NCBI GenBank assembly: GCA_036023115.1
Contig: JAYKKT010000086.1
Span: forward strand, 13,903,501 to 13,967,500
Direction of reading: 5' to 3'
DNA: 64,000 bases
Source: Brasenia schreberi
Lineage: Eukaryota; Streptophyta; Magnoliopsida; Nymphaeales; Cabombaceae
In this document: positions 47,285 through 57,277 of the stretch, piece by piece
Position numbering within the stretch: position 1 is the stretch's first letter
Layout: each line of letters opens with the position of its first letter
Made by a program: the position numbers and the translations under genes
The notes under the pieces: model-generated
What the model saw: only the letters and a program-made list of their open reading frames with translations
Databases searched by the model: none
Told to the model about the DNA's origin: nothing

Positions 47285-49195
47285 CCAACAAGACCATTTT
47301 TAGAATTTTTAGATGACTACAAATAGAGTTAAGAGAATTTTACCCAACCTCTATCGAAAGATGTGCAGTGCAGTTAGGTTCTATATCGATTTAAGTTCGG
47401 ATTTCATATATTTATTTACGACCTTACCCATGCCTAAAATTCTTGAAAATTTTAAAAGATGTTGAACAGTGTGTGAGTGAGGTGTGAACCAATTTTTAGA
47501 AATTTTGTTTACATATCAGTGTTGAACAATTCAATGATCAGACAGATGCAGAATGCTGAAAATAGAGTTTTCTGTTTAAGAGGCTAATGGATGCATCCAA
47601 TTGATCTTTAATGTGTTAGTGATTATCCAAAGAAATTTTTGTTAAAGACTTATTCGTTTGGGGAGAAACTTATCTACATATGAATTTCTTGGGTGATCTC
47701 TTATGAGGAAGAAAGCTCTCTTAGAAAACATATGCGATCATAGCCAATGCCCGCCCTTACACAATCTTATGAGCCTTTAATCCACCATAAAAGCGATTTA
47801 TATACTCATATCATTGCATGTGAAACTTGGGTGCTAATGTTCCTCTTATGGCTTCATATTTTATTAAGAAGAAAGTGCAATAATAAAGGAAAATTTTGTC
47901 AAGTTGGGAAACTATGAAAATTAGATTTCCACCAAAATTGTTTTTCATAAATTTTGGATGACTATAAACAGAGTTAAGGGAATTTTACCCAAGCTTTGTC
48001 ATAGGATGTGCAATGAAGTTAGGTTTTATCTAAGTTTAAGTGCAGTTTTCTACAATTTTATTTATGACCTTACCTGTGCCTAAAATTATTGAAAATTTTA
48101 TGGAGTGTTGGAAAGTGTGATGAGGTGTGGATCGATTTTTAAAATTTTTCGTTCACATATGAGGGTTGGAAAATTCAATGATCAGACATATGCAAAATAT
48201 TGATAATAAAGTTTTTAGTTTAAGAGGCTAATGGATGCATCTAGTTAATCTTTAATGTGTTAGTGATCATCTAAAGAAATTTTGGCTGAGGACTTGTGTT
48301 TGTTTGGTAATGAACTCATCTACATATGAATTTCCGAGGCAATCTCTCACGAGGAGAAAAGCTCTCTTGAAAAACATATGCAATCATAGCCCAATGCCCG
48401 CCCTTACACAATCTTATGAGCCTTTAATCCACCATAAAAGCGATTTATATACTCATATCATTGCATGTGAAACTTGGGTGCTAATGTTCCTCTTATGGCT
48501 TCATATTTTATTAAGAAGAAAGTGCAATAATAAAGGAAAATTTTGTCAAGTTGGGAAACTATGAAAATTAGATTTCCACCAAAATTGTTTTTCATAAATT
48601 TTGGATGACTATAAACAGAGTTAAGGGAATTTTACCCAAGCTTTGTCATAGGATGTGCAATGAAGTTAGGTTTTATCTAAGTTTAAGTGCAGTTTTCTAC
48701 AATTTTATTTATGACCTTACCTGTGCCTAAAATTATTGAAAATTTTATGGAGTGTTGGAAAGTGTGATGAGGTGTGGATCGATTTTTAAAATTTTTCGTT
48801 CACATATGAGGGTTGGAAAATTCAATGATCAGACATATGCAAAATATTGATAATAAAGTTTTTAGTTTAAGAGGCTAATGGATGCATCTAGTTAATCTTT
48901 AATGTGTTAGTGATCATCTAAAGAAATTTTGGCTGAGGACTTGTGTTTGTTTGGTAATGAACTCATCTACATATGAATTTCCGAGGCAATCTCTCACGAG
49001 GAGAAAAGCTCTCTTGAAAAACATATGCAATCATAGCCCAATGCCCGCCCTTACACAATCTTATGAGCCTTTAATCCACCATAAGAGCGATTTACATACT
49101 CATATCATTCCATGTGAAACTTGGATGCTAATGCCCCTCTTATGGCTTCATATTTTATTAAGAAGGAAGTACAAAAATAAAGAGAAATTAATATA
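47285..49195. repeat. 647-bp tandem repeat, about three copies, two of them identical by eye
   Basis: The word AATGCCCGCCCTTACACAAT starts at 47746, 48393 and 49040, exactly 647 bases apart. Units 47746-48392 and 48393-49039 look identical. The flanking partial copies (47285-47745 and 49040-49195) are diverged. The short open frames repeated in each unit (48304-48564 and 48951-49196) are by-products. Confidence 0.92.
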
Positions 49196-49500
49196 GCTCT
49201 TAAGCATAGAAGGGATGAAAGAGTATAAGATATAATGTATATTGAGGTAGATGCAACCAAAAAGTAAACAAGTGATGGACTATCTTACTGGTTGCCTTAG
49301 ATGAAAATTTGTAGCACTTCTCCTCAAATATTACAATGCTTTGGGGACAATTACCTCTTAATTACAACTTGAATTGAATGAAATTGAAGAAAGGGAAAAG
49401 AGAAGGGAAGAAAATCGATTTGATTCGATCTTGGAATGCTTAGAGGCGAGGACTTGGCCGGTAATTTGGGGCAACACTTCCACCTTGGGGGGGCGACTCC

Positions 49501-49503
<3 letters not shown>

Positions 49504-49539
<36 letters not shown>
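49504..49539. repeat. (TC)n microsatellite
   Basis: About 18 units. It would lie just downstream of the LTR transcription start, in the transcribed R region, as GA repeats on the minus strand. Confidence 0.9.
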
Positions 49540-49541
<2 letters not shown>

Positions 49542-50109
49542 TTGCTGGAACCTCGCTTGATTTTTCCTCCTTAAACCATGCCCCCAAGGGTTGTATTTAT
49601 AGCCTTCAAGGGAACCCTCTAGGGGCTTCCACTAGTTGGGCATGGATTTAGTGTTTGGCCCAAGTTTGATCTGATTCAATGTGAGGTTGTTGGTTACATG
49701 GCCTCACATGGGAGTACATGGGCTCATGGTGGTCCCCCTCTTGGTCAATGTGGAGTCTTGATGTAGCCCTAGGTGCAATCGGTCAAGGTAGGTTGCATGC
49801 ACTTGATGCAATTTGGCTGGGAGTAGCTCGACCCTTGGTGTAGTCCCCGGTCGAGAATGGCTCGCCCCCTTGGTGCAGCTTGTGGCTAGGCGCAACCTAT
49901 TACCTAGTGCAACCTTGGTCCATAAGTGTGGCCTTTGTTTTAGCCACCAGGCCCTTGCCTTGGCCTTGGTTTTGGTTTACTTTGACCGAATACATACTTC
50001 ATCACTGATCGGATGCATCCTTGACTTTCTTGGTGGTGACTTTGACTTGTTTGAATGTATCCAATGATCCTTTTAATGCTGACCTGGGTTAGCTTTGGTG
50101 TGGCCTCTT

Positions 50110-50245
50110 GGCTTGATTTGAGTCTTGATTTCATCTTGAATTGGGTTTGGCTTGCAACTTGATCCCGAATCGGGTTTGGTTTGCAACTTGACCTTGAATT
50201 GGATTGGGCTTTGGCTTGCAACCTGACCCTGAATTGAATTGAACT
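50110..50245. repeat. Imperfect tandem repeat (about 30-36 bp units)
   Basis: Three copies of a TTGAAT.GGGTTTGGCTTGCAACTTGA-type unit. They generate repetitive peptides on the minus strand that I do not treat as a gene. Confidence 0.6.
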
Positions 50246-50357
50246 TGATTCGTATGCTTGATCGGGCAATTCACTCCTTTCTGGTTCTGGCACACTTCTT
50301 GCTTCATCCAACTTCAACTTCGAGTCGAATCCAAAGCGTGTTAAGATAGGCACATTT

Positions 50358-51606
50358 TTGCATGAGCATGAAAAAGCATCATTCATTGCATTCCTGAAAG
50401 CCTACATAGATGTTTTTGCATGGACCTACGAAGACATGCTGGGTCTAGACCAAAAAATTATAGAGCATTGTCTTCCCCTAGAACCAGATGTAAAACCTAT
50501 AAAGCAAAAGCTTAGAAAGATCCATCCGAATGTCCACTCTCAAGTAAAAGAGGGTTTGGAAGATCTTTCAAAGGCCGGATTTATAAAACCCATTGCGTAT
50601 TCTGATTGGCTTTCAAATATAGTGGTAGTTCAAAAATCCAATGGGAAAATTCGGATTTGCATTGATTTGATTTGATAGTGGACAACATTGCAAATCATGA
50701 AATGTTTTATTTTATGGATGGCTACTCGGGTTATAATCAAATCAAGTTAGCCCCAAGAGATCAGGCTAAAACTGCTTTTACTACACCCTGGGGCACATAC
50801 TGTTACACAGTTATGCCCTTTGGATTGAAAAATACCGGTGCCACATACCAAAGAGCCATGATTATCATTTTTTACGATCAAATTCATGAGCTCTTAGAAG
50901 TATATGTGGATGATCTCTTGGTAAAATAAAAAACCCGATGCATACACATCGAATCTTTGCAAAAAGTTTTCAAAAGGGTTAGGCTTTACAAAGTGAAACT
51001 AAACCCTCAAAAGTGTGTTTTCGGAGTGGAATCGGGTAAGCTTTTAGGCTTTATGGTAAGCCAAAGGGGCATTGATGTCGACCCCTCTAAGTGTCGAGTT
51101 ATTATAGACATGCCTCCACCCTCCAACTTAACCCAAATCCGAAGCCTCCAATCTATCAGAAGGTTTATTTCAAACCTCACAACGAGATGCGAACCTTTCA
51201 ACAAGCATTTGAGAAAAGGGGTGAAGTTCGTATGGGACGACAATTGCCAAAAAGCTTTCGAAAGATTAAAAACTTATTTGGTTAATCCTCCGATTTTAAA
51301 ACCTCCAAACAAGGAAAACCATTATTGCTTTACATTTCCGTGCATACGAATGCATTGAGTGCTTTATTAGCTCAATATGAGGATGATAGCCACAAAGAAT
51401 ATGCTATTTACTACATTTCAAAAACTCTATTGGCATATGAAAGAAATTATCAAGCCATAGAAAAAACGTGCTTGGTCTTGGTATGGGCCTGCCAAAAATT
51501 CATACACTACTTCCTAGATCATGAGATATGGATAGTGTCTAGGCTTGATCCGATCAATCACTTGTTTGAAAAACCTATCCTTACGGGTAGACTTGGTAAA
51601 TGGTAG
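50358..51606 (+). pseudogene. Tat-type reverse transcriptase and RNase H
   Basis: Begins with the usual N-terminal YIDVFAWTYEDMLGLD and LPLEPDVKPIKQKLRKIHP. Motifs seen: NGKIRICID, GYSGYNQIKLAP, MPFGLKNTGATYQRAM and VYVDDLLVK (catalytic DD), then GFMVSQRGIDVDPSKC and the RNase H part SALLAQYEDDSHKEYAIYY and YERNYQAIEK. Damage: about 50 bases missing after RICID (near 50672), a stop at 50927-50929, a frameshift near 51320-51358 and a stop at 51604-51606. The thumb/connection region is otherwise colinear with the family. Confidence 0.9.
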
Positions 51607-51615
51607 CTCCTCTTA

Positions 51616-52194
51616 ATGGAGTATGATTTAAAATTCCGTCATCAAATCTCCTTTAAGGGACAAGCCCTAGCTGATTATGTGGCTGAATTCTCCCTGGAAG
51701 ATTCATATCCCATGCTTGATGAAATGCCCGATGAGGGCATCTTTACAAACAATTTTCAAAACCATATTTTAGCAAATTGTTTAAACGAAAACCAAATATG
51801 GAAAATGCACTTTGATGGGGCAAGAAACAAGAGAGGGGCAGGTGTGGGAGTCATCCTCATATCCCCTGAAAAGGGAGAGATCCCCATTGCTATTCGCCTA
51901 GATTTCGAATGTTCCAATAACATAGCTGAATATGAGGCACTCATAAAAGGCTTGAAAATTTTAAAAAATCTAGGGGCATCATGCATCGAGGTCTTTGGAG
52001 ATTCTTTACTTGTCATAAACCAAGTCTTGAAAATTTAGTAAGTCAAAAATGAAAAACTCCTTCCATACCACGAATTAGCCACCAAACTGGTCGATTCTTT
52101 CAAAACATGCACACTCACTCACATACGTAGAGAGGACAACGGCATAGCAGATGCCCTCTCATCCTTAGGATCAGCCTTAAGGGTCGATCCCACC
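51616..52194 (+). pseudogene. Second (archaeal-type) RNase H of the Tat-type element
   Basis: MHFDGARNKRGAGVGVILIS, NNIAEYEALIKGLKIL and VFGDSLLVINQ carry the D, E and D positions of an RNase H fold distinct from the upstream one. REDNGIADALSSLGS follows. A stop at 52036-52038 interrupts it. Presence of this domain is the best evidence for the lineage. Confidence 0.88.
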
Positions 52195-53537
52195 TTGGGA
52201 ACCCGATCCTTAGAAATATGGCACTCACCCACTCCATCCATCCACAATTTGGAGATTTGCCAAAATGACCAAAATTCCACTAAAAAACCCTGGTTTCAAG
52301 ACATTAAAAACTTCCTAGAAAATGGAGGATTTTCAGAATTTGCTTCTTCTAGAGATAAAGCTTTTATCCAAAAGATTTCAACCCGATACGTGATTTTGAG
52401 AGGAATTCTCTATAAAAAGAGTTTTACCGGCATCTTGTTAAGGGGTGTAAACCTTGAGGAGGCTAGGACTATAATGCATGAATTCCACGATGGAGAATGT
52501 GGAGGGCATATCAATGCGAATATGATGGCTATGAAAATACTTAGAACCGGTTATTTTTTGTCCACTCTTAAGCAAGACTGTCATGATCATGTTAGGAAAT
52601 GTCACCCATGTCAAGTGCATGGACGCACCATTCATATCCCATCATCGACCTTGCATTCCATTGTCAGCCCATGGCCCTTCACCATGTAGGCGTTTGACAT
52701 CGTAGGACCAATCTCTCCAAATGCATCAAATGGACATAGGTTCATCCTAGTAGCCACTGAATATTTTTCTAAATGGGTTGAAGCTACCTCCTTGACTAAT
52801 GTCTTGGGGCAACATGTAGTGGCGTTCATTAAGAAAAATATCTTGGCTCGATTTGGAGTTCCAAGAGACTTAGTGTCTGATAATGTCACCCCTTTCAAGA
52901 ATGAGAGGATGGAAAAGTTATGTAATACCTATGGCATAACTCATCACTTCTCGTCGCCCTACTACCCTCAAGGCAACGGCCAAGCCGAAGCCACAAACAA
53001 AACTCTCATTAGCATCATTGAGAAAACCTTAGAGAAGGGTAGGACATGACATGAGAAGCTTGATGAAGCCTTACGGGCTTATAGGACTTCCATCCGAACA
53101 CCCATAAATGCCACGCCATTTGAGTTGATCTATGGTACAAATGCCATTCTCCCCATTCATACCAAATTGCATTCATTTCATACATCACTCACACTCGACC
53201 TCCCCCAAGAGACTTTTCAGCATGCTAGAATGGCCGAGCTTAAATTATTAGATGAAAAAAGGCTCCTTGCTTGGATCATGCGCATGCATACCGGCAAAGG
53301 ATAGCCCAACATTATGAAAAGCATATGAAGCCTCGCCACTTCAAAGTGGGAGACCTTGTATTGAAAATCATCCACCAGCGTGACCCACATCTACTTGGAA
53401 AGTGGCGGCCCAAGTGGGATGGTCCATATGTTGTAAGAGGAACCACCACCAATAATGTCTATTGGTTAATCGATGTTGAGGATAGAAATTTAGCAGACCC
53501 TATAAACGCCCAATATTTGAAAAAATACCATGTGTAG
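52195..53537 (+). pseudogene. Tat-type integrase
   Basis: The zinc-binding part shows H and H (HEFHDGECGGH) and C-x2-C (CHPCQ). The core shows AFDIVGPI, VSDNVTPF and YYPQGNGQAEATNKT with the D, D and E positions. The C-terminal part ends PRHFKVGDLVLK...GKWRPKWDGPYVV...QYLKKYHV. Stops at 52687-52689 and 53047-53049 (both where W is usual) and a frameshift near 53260 break it. One family residue, G in SDNGT, is changed to V. Confidence 0.9.
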
Positions 53538-54250
53538 GGTCTAAGCTAAATACCTTTTAAAAAATGTTTTGAGAGGATCTCCTTTGAAACTTCGTGAAGG
53601 AAGGATCAAGGTGGATCGTGCGACCCTAAATAAGGGAATCGATGCTTGTGAAAAGCGGAGTTTTCAAAAATCGATGGGTTACATTTCAAAAGTCTTCATC
53701 TTACAAAGGAAGGCCTTGTTCAATATAGCAAAATACTTGCAAGTAGTACATGCTATTTCAAAATAGGGTGATCTGGGATGAATCGAGCAAGTCATTGGGA
53801 TAAGTCTTTCCCCTCTTCTTTTCTCTTCCCCAAAAGGAAAATTTGGCAAAAAGTAGAAAAAAGGGAAATCCCTCCAAAAAGTCGCTTTCCAAAGGAAAGC
53901 AGAATTGGAAAAAGAAAGAAAAATTGTTCTTCGATTGAAAAAGAAAAGAGAGAAAAATGAAAGAAAAAACCTCCTAAAAGGGAGGCCCTCTATGAAAGAA
54001 AAAGAAAAAAATTGCCAAAAAGCTTAAAAGAGCAAAATTTTTCGCCTCTTTGCCTCAAACCACAGGACACTTCAGAAGGGACCATGGTAACTCTTTCTCC
54101 TATCCCTACGATTTATCCCAATAAAAAAAAAGATTCATTTCGGGGAGTCCTAAAGTAAAAATAGGATCTGCTTTCTTGAATCTCATTTTGTTTGAGAATT
54201 AGACGTTGTTGGGTAAGGCATAGAAATTTTACAATGTTTCTTGATTTCCT
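53538..54250 (+). other. 3' untranslated region of the Tat-type element
   Basis: Purine-rich, with long A/G runs at about 53790-54020 (for example GAAAAAGAAAAGAGAGAAAAA at 53937-53957). A polypurine tract must lie here, but several candidates exist and the LTR start cannot be fixed. Confidence 0.45.
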
Positions 54251-54813
54251 TATAAAACCTCCGCTAAAGTAGTGAGTGTTAAGACTCAAGTGAAGGGAAA
54301 CACAAGAAGCTGAAAATCCTTGTGATTGAAGCTAAAAGGGATTTCCCTCTTTCGAAATCGAATTAAGAAAAACCCCGAACATCGAGCAACATGAGACCAA
54401 CTCAAGAACGGGTCAAAAAGCAAAGGTTCAGTCCGTCCGGTTAAAAACAAGGCTGAAAAGCAAAATGTGCATCCAGGCTAGGAGCAGACTTCAGCCCCAA
54501 AACATGAAAGACAAAGCCAAAGCCCCAATGAAGCTGTCAGAAATCAAACCCCAAGCTGATGGAAAGAAAAATCAGACAAAACAGAGTTCGGAAAGTGAGA
54601 AGCAGGTCGGACAAGAAGATTGAGAAAAACCCAGCTCAAACGAGTCACTGACGGAACCAGGGCCCATTCAAAACCGCCTGTTTCAAAACACTAAGAAGGA
54701 CTGAAGAAAGAAGATTTTGGATTGGATCTGGATAAAAATATCTAAATTCATATCCAAATAGTGCTTGGATCAGATTTGGATCTAAAAATCCATATCCAAG
54801 ACCCACCCCTTGG

Positions 54814-54825
54814 CCTATAAATAAG
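54814..54825 (+). promoter_or_regulatory. TATA box of the Tat-type LTR
   Basis: CCTATAAATAAG in the orientation of the element, six bases before the G run. A second weaker candidate (TTATAAAACC) lies near 54250. Confidence 0.5.
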
Positions 54826-54830
54826 ACCAA

Positions 54831-54849
54831 GGGGGGGGGGGGGGGGGGG
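54831..54849 (+). repeat. Homopolymer run of 19 G
   Basis: Uninterrupted G run just after the TATA box, about where transcription would start. Its exact length is the kind of thing that sequencing and assembly get wrong. Confidence 0.9.
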
Positions 54850-55312
54850 TGAAAAAGTTCACGTGAAAGCTTGGAGAGGGGCTTGTGATGAGAGAGAGAG
54901 AGTGGGTGGAAAAAGTCAACATTGGTGGGCTTTAACCATGTGGGCTCAAACAAGGGCTAAGTGGGTTCAAGCCTTGTGGACCTTGACCTAGCTTGGGCTG
55001 CAAACATAGCTGCAAATGGTGGACTTGGCTGCAAGAGGTAAGTCCCTAAACCTAACCTAGACCTAGCCATTACTTGACCCAGCCCATATCGCCTAGACCT
55101 AGCCAACTTGACCCAACCACCTAACCGACCTAACCCACTTGCACTAAGCCTAGCCAAAACACGTCCTAGACAACCTAAAACCCCCAACCGACTCCACAAA
55201 GACCCAACCACTAAAACCGTGCCCTTTGCTGGCCTGCACCCCACTTGACTAGACCCACTCGGCCAGCCCCTTTGCTGGCCTATCTCCCTACCAAACTGAC
55301 CCACATCACCCA

Positions 55313-55535
55313 CCAAACTGAGTGCACCTTGCACTCGGTCTGACCTACATCATCCACCAAACTGAGTGCACCTTGCACTCGGTCTGACCTACATCATCCA
55401 CCAAACTGAGTGCACCTTGCACTCGATCTAACCTACATCATCCACCAAACCGAGTGCACCTTGCACTCGGTCTGCCCCACTAGACCAACACAAACCAAGT
55501 GCACCTTGCACTTGGTCTGCCCCACAAAGCCCACC
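55313..55535 (+). repeat. 44-bp minisatellite with an internal palindrome
   Basis: Units start with CCAAACTG/CCAAACCG at 55313, 55357, 55401 and 55445, exactly 44 bases apart, plus a diverged unit near 55490. Each contains GAGTGCA-CCT-TGCACTC, a perfect 7-bp inverted repeat. In the diverged unit both arms change together (AAGTGCA...TGCACTT). Confidence 0.92.
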
Positions 55536-56269
55536 ACTCAGCCAAACATTGTTGGCTTGCACCCCTTGTTGGCCGGTGCCCCAGCTGAACCTAGCTAACC
55601 CTTGGCCGAACCCACATACCCCAGCCACGGCCACCACCACCTAGGCTAGCCAAGCACCCCACGGCCTGCCCTTGCTGGCCCACACCCGACCTAGACCACA
55701 CCCAAGCTTTCCTGCCCTAGGACCCACCTAACCCTAGCCACAACTCAACCCAACTAACCCCTTGAACCTAGCATACTACCCTAGACTGCACCCACTTGGC
55801 CGACCAAGTCTTTTTGGCCTAACTAAACCTAGTCGACCAACACTACCTTGAACCTAGCCACAGGCCCCAACCGGACCTAGCTTGGGCTGCCATCCTAAGA
55901 CCCACCTAGACAAAACCAAATCGAGTCACCATTGGCTCGACTTGCCCCTCTAAACCCAAATCGTGCCTAGTTAGTTTGCCTTAAGCCTGGACCGACCTAT
56001 CCTCTTGGTCGAACTCACCATGGCACCCAATCCAAGCCCACACCCACTCGGCTGCACCTAAGTGGACCCATACCCAAGCACCCTCTTGGAACCCAACCAA
56101 GGGACTTACCTCTCGGCTGCAACGAAGGAAGACCCGAGCGAACCCGAGAGACAAAACCAAACACTTGCAAGTGCCATTTACATTCGGTTTTGCACTACTC
56201 GTTTAAATTCAATTCAATTCGGAACGGGGTTGTAATAATGGAGCGAAGTCTCCCCCCGAGATGTAATAT

Positions 56270-56830
56270 TTGTGTATGAAACACAACCACACATGTATTT
56301 ACTTTCGTGAAAGCTGTGTGAGTTGCAATTACATTTCGGGTGGATTTACTTTCTAGCTGTGTGAGTTGCAATTTCAATTTCACACAAGAACACCCACGAC
56401 CACTCGAGCCTTTCCACTCTTCACACTTACACACATTGAGCCTTTCCGCTCTTAAGCTAAATGTATATACTTCAATTTGGGTATTTACTTTCATGAAAGC
56501 TGTGTGAGTTGCACTTACATTTCGGGTATTTACTTTGGGAAAGTCGTGTGAGTTGCACTTACATTCCGGGTATTTACATTAGTGAAAGTCGTGTGAGTTA
56601 CAATTACATTTCGAGTGGATTTACTTTTAAGTTGTGTGAGTTGTCATTTAAATTTCACACGAGAAGCACCCACGAGCACTCGAGCCTTTCTGCTCTTTAC
56701 ACTCACACACATTGAGCCTTTTCGCTCTTAGGATAAAACATATTTATATATTTTCAAGTCGTGTGAGTTTACTTCAGTGGAAGTAGAGTTGCATTTCCCT
56801 TTGTGTGGGTTTACTTAAAGTCGAGTGAGT
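56270..56830 (+). repeat. Tandem repeats of about 45-48 bp in the Tat-type LTR
   Basis: GGGTATTTACTTTCGTGAAAG followed by CTGTGTGAGTTGCAATTACATT recurs five or more times. A longer period of roughly 300 bp is also visible: the block with CACCCACGA.CACTCGAGCC and CACACATTGAGCC occurs at about 56390-56450 and 56665-56725. Confidence 0.85.
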
Positions 56831-57277
56831 TGCTATTTCAATTTGAGTGAGTGCGCATCATTCACTCTCTTTCAAAAGCCCTCGAATCCTCACTCAAACC
56901 ATATAAAAAATAGGCCACATATTCACACACATATCAGGCCTAAATAGATAAAACTCACAAAGACTTAGGGTCGTCTAGCAGCCGTAATAAAAATTGCAAA
57001 GAAGGCATACATCAAATTCATCAAACACTGATGATTCGAAGTTAGTATTTGATTTGAAAAATCGAAGTTTCTAAACGTTTAAACTGACCCTTGAGCATCG
57101 GTTCAAGAAGGTTTAAGCGAAAAGATCCTGCTTTCCCACAATCGCTAGAAAGTCAGAAATCTTTCAAAACCTTCGCTAGTTTGAGTAAGTTAGCTGGCAC
57201 GCTCACAAAAACGACGTAGGCACGAAAAGATTCATTTCTGGTCTCATAAACTAAGAGTGAAAATTTTCATGTTTACA

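Larger units (their letters stand above)
46686..50340 (-). repeat. Tat-type LTR in reverse orientation, enlarged by internal tandem duplication
   Basis: The LTR end TGTAAACA lies at 46686 and the family stretch at 46741-46876. A minus-strand TATA box (CTATAAATACAACCC) lies near 49595-49610. The region between holds three copies of an approximately 647-bp unit (47285-49195). The outer part (about 49650-50340) would be U3 and contains short tandem repeats near 50130-50240. It abuts plus-oriented pol sequence at about 50340. The outer boundary is inferred from that junction. Confidence 0.5.
50340..57277 (+). mobile_element. Tat/Ogre-type Ty3/gypsy element, 5' part missing, with long 3' LTR
   Basis: From 50358 the plus strand reads reverse transcriptase, RNase H, a second archaeal-type RNase H, integrase, 3' untranslated region and a long LTR ending in TGTTTACA at 57277. 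The extra RNase H between the first RNase H and integrase defines the Tat/Ogre lineage. gag, protease, leader and 5' LTR are absent: at about 50340 the sequence changes to an LTR of the same family in opposite orientation. Stops, a frameshift and a small deletion make it inactive. Confidence 0.85.
54250..57277 (+). repeat. 3' LTR of the Tat-type element (about 3 kb; left edge uncertain)
   Basis: Ends TGTTTACA at 57277 and carries the family stretch at 57077-57212. A plus-strand TATA box (CCTATAAATAAG) lies at about 54814-54825, followed by a run of 19 G. The transcribed part is first C-rich and A-rich with few G (about 55030-56150), with a 44-bp minisatellite (55313-55535), then has AGTTGCA-type tandem repeats (56270-56830). 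LTRs of several kb are usual in this lineage. No host gene lies inside. Confidence 0.6.

Noticed and set aside
49940..50386. 148-codon minus-strand open frame with repeated KPNP/SQTQ-like text
   Set aside because: Produced by short tandem repeats in LTR sequence, with no domain or homologous family.
55030..55160. CCTAAACCTAACCTAGACC stretches resembling telomere repeat
   Set aside because: The words are irregular and embedded in a C-rich LTR, with no run of perfect CCCTAAA units.
54645..55640. Minus-strand open frames in the C-rich LTR region
   Set aside because: A strand nearly free of G has few stops on its complement. The peptides have biased composition and no family features.
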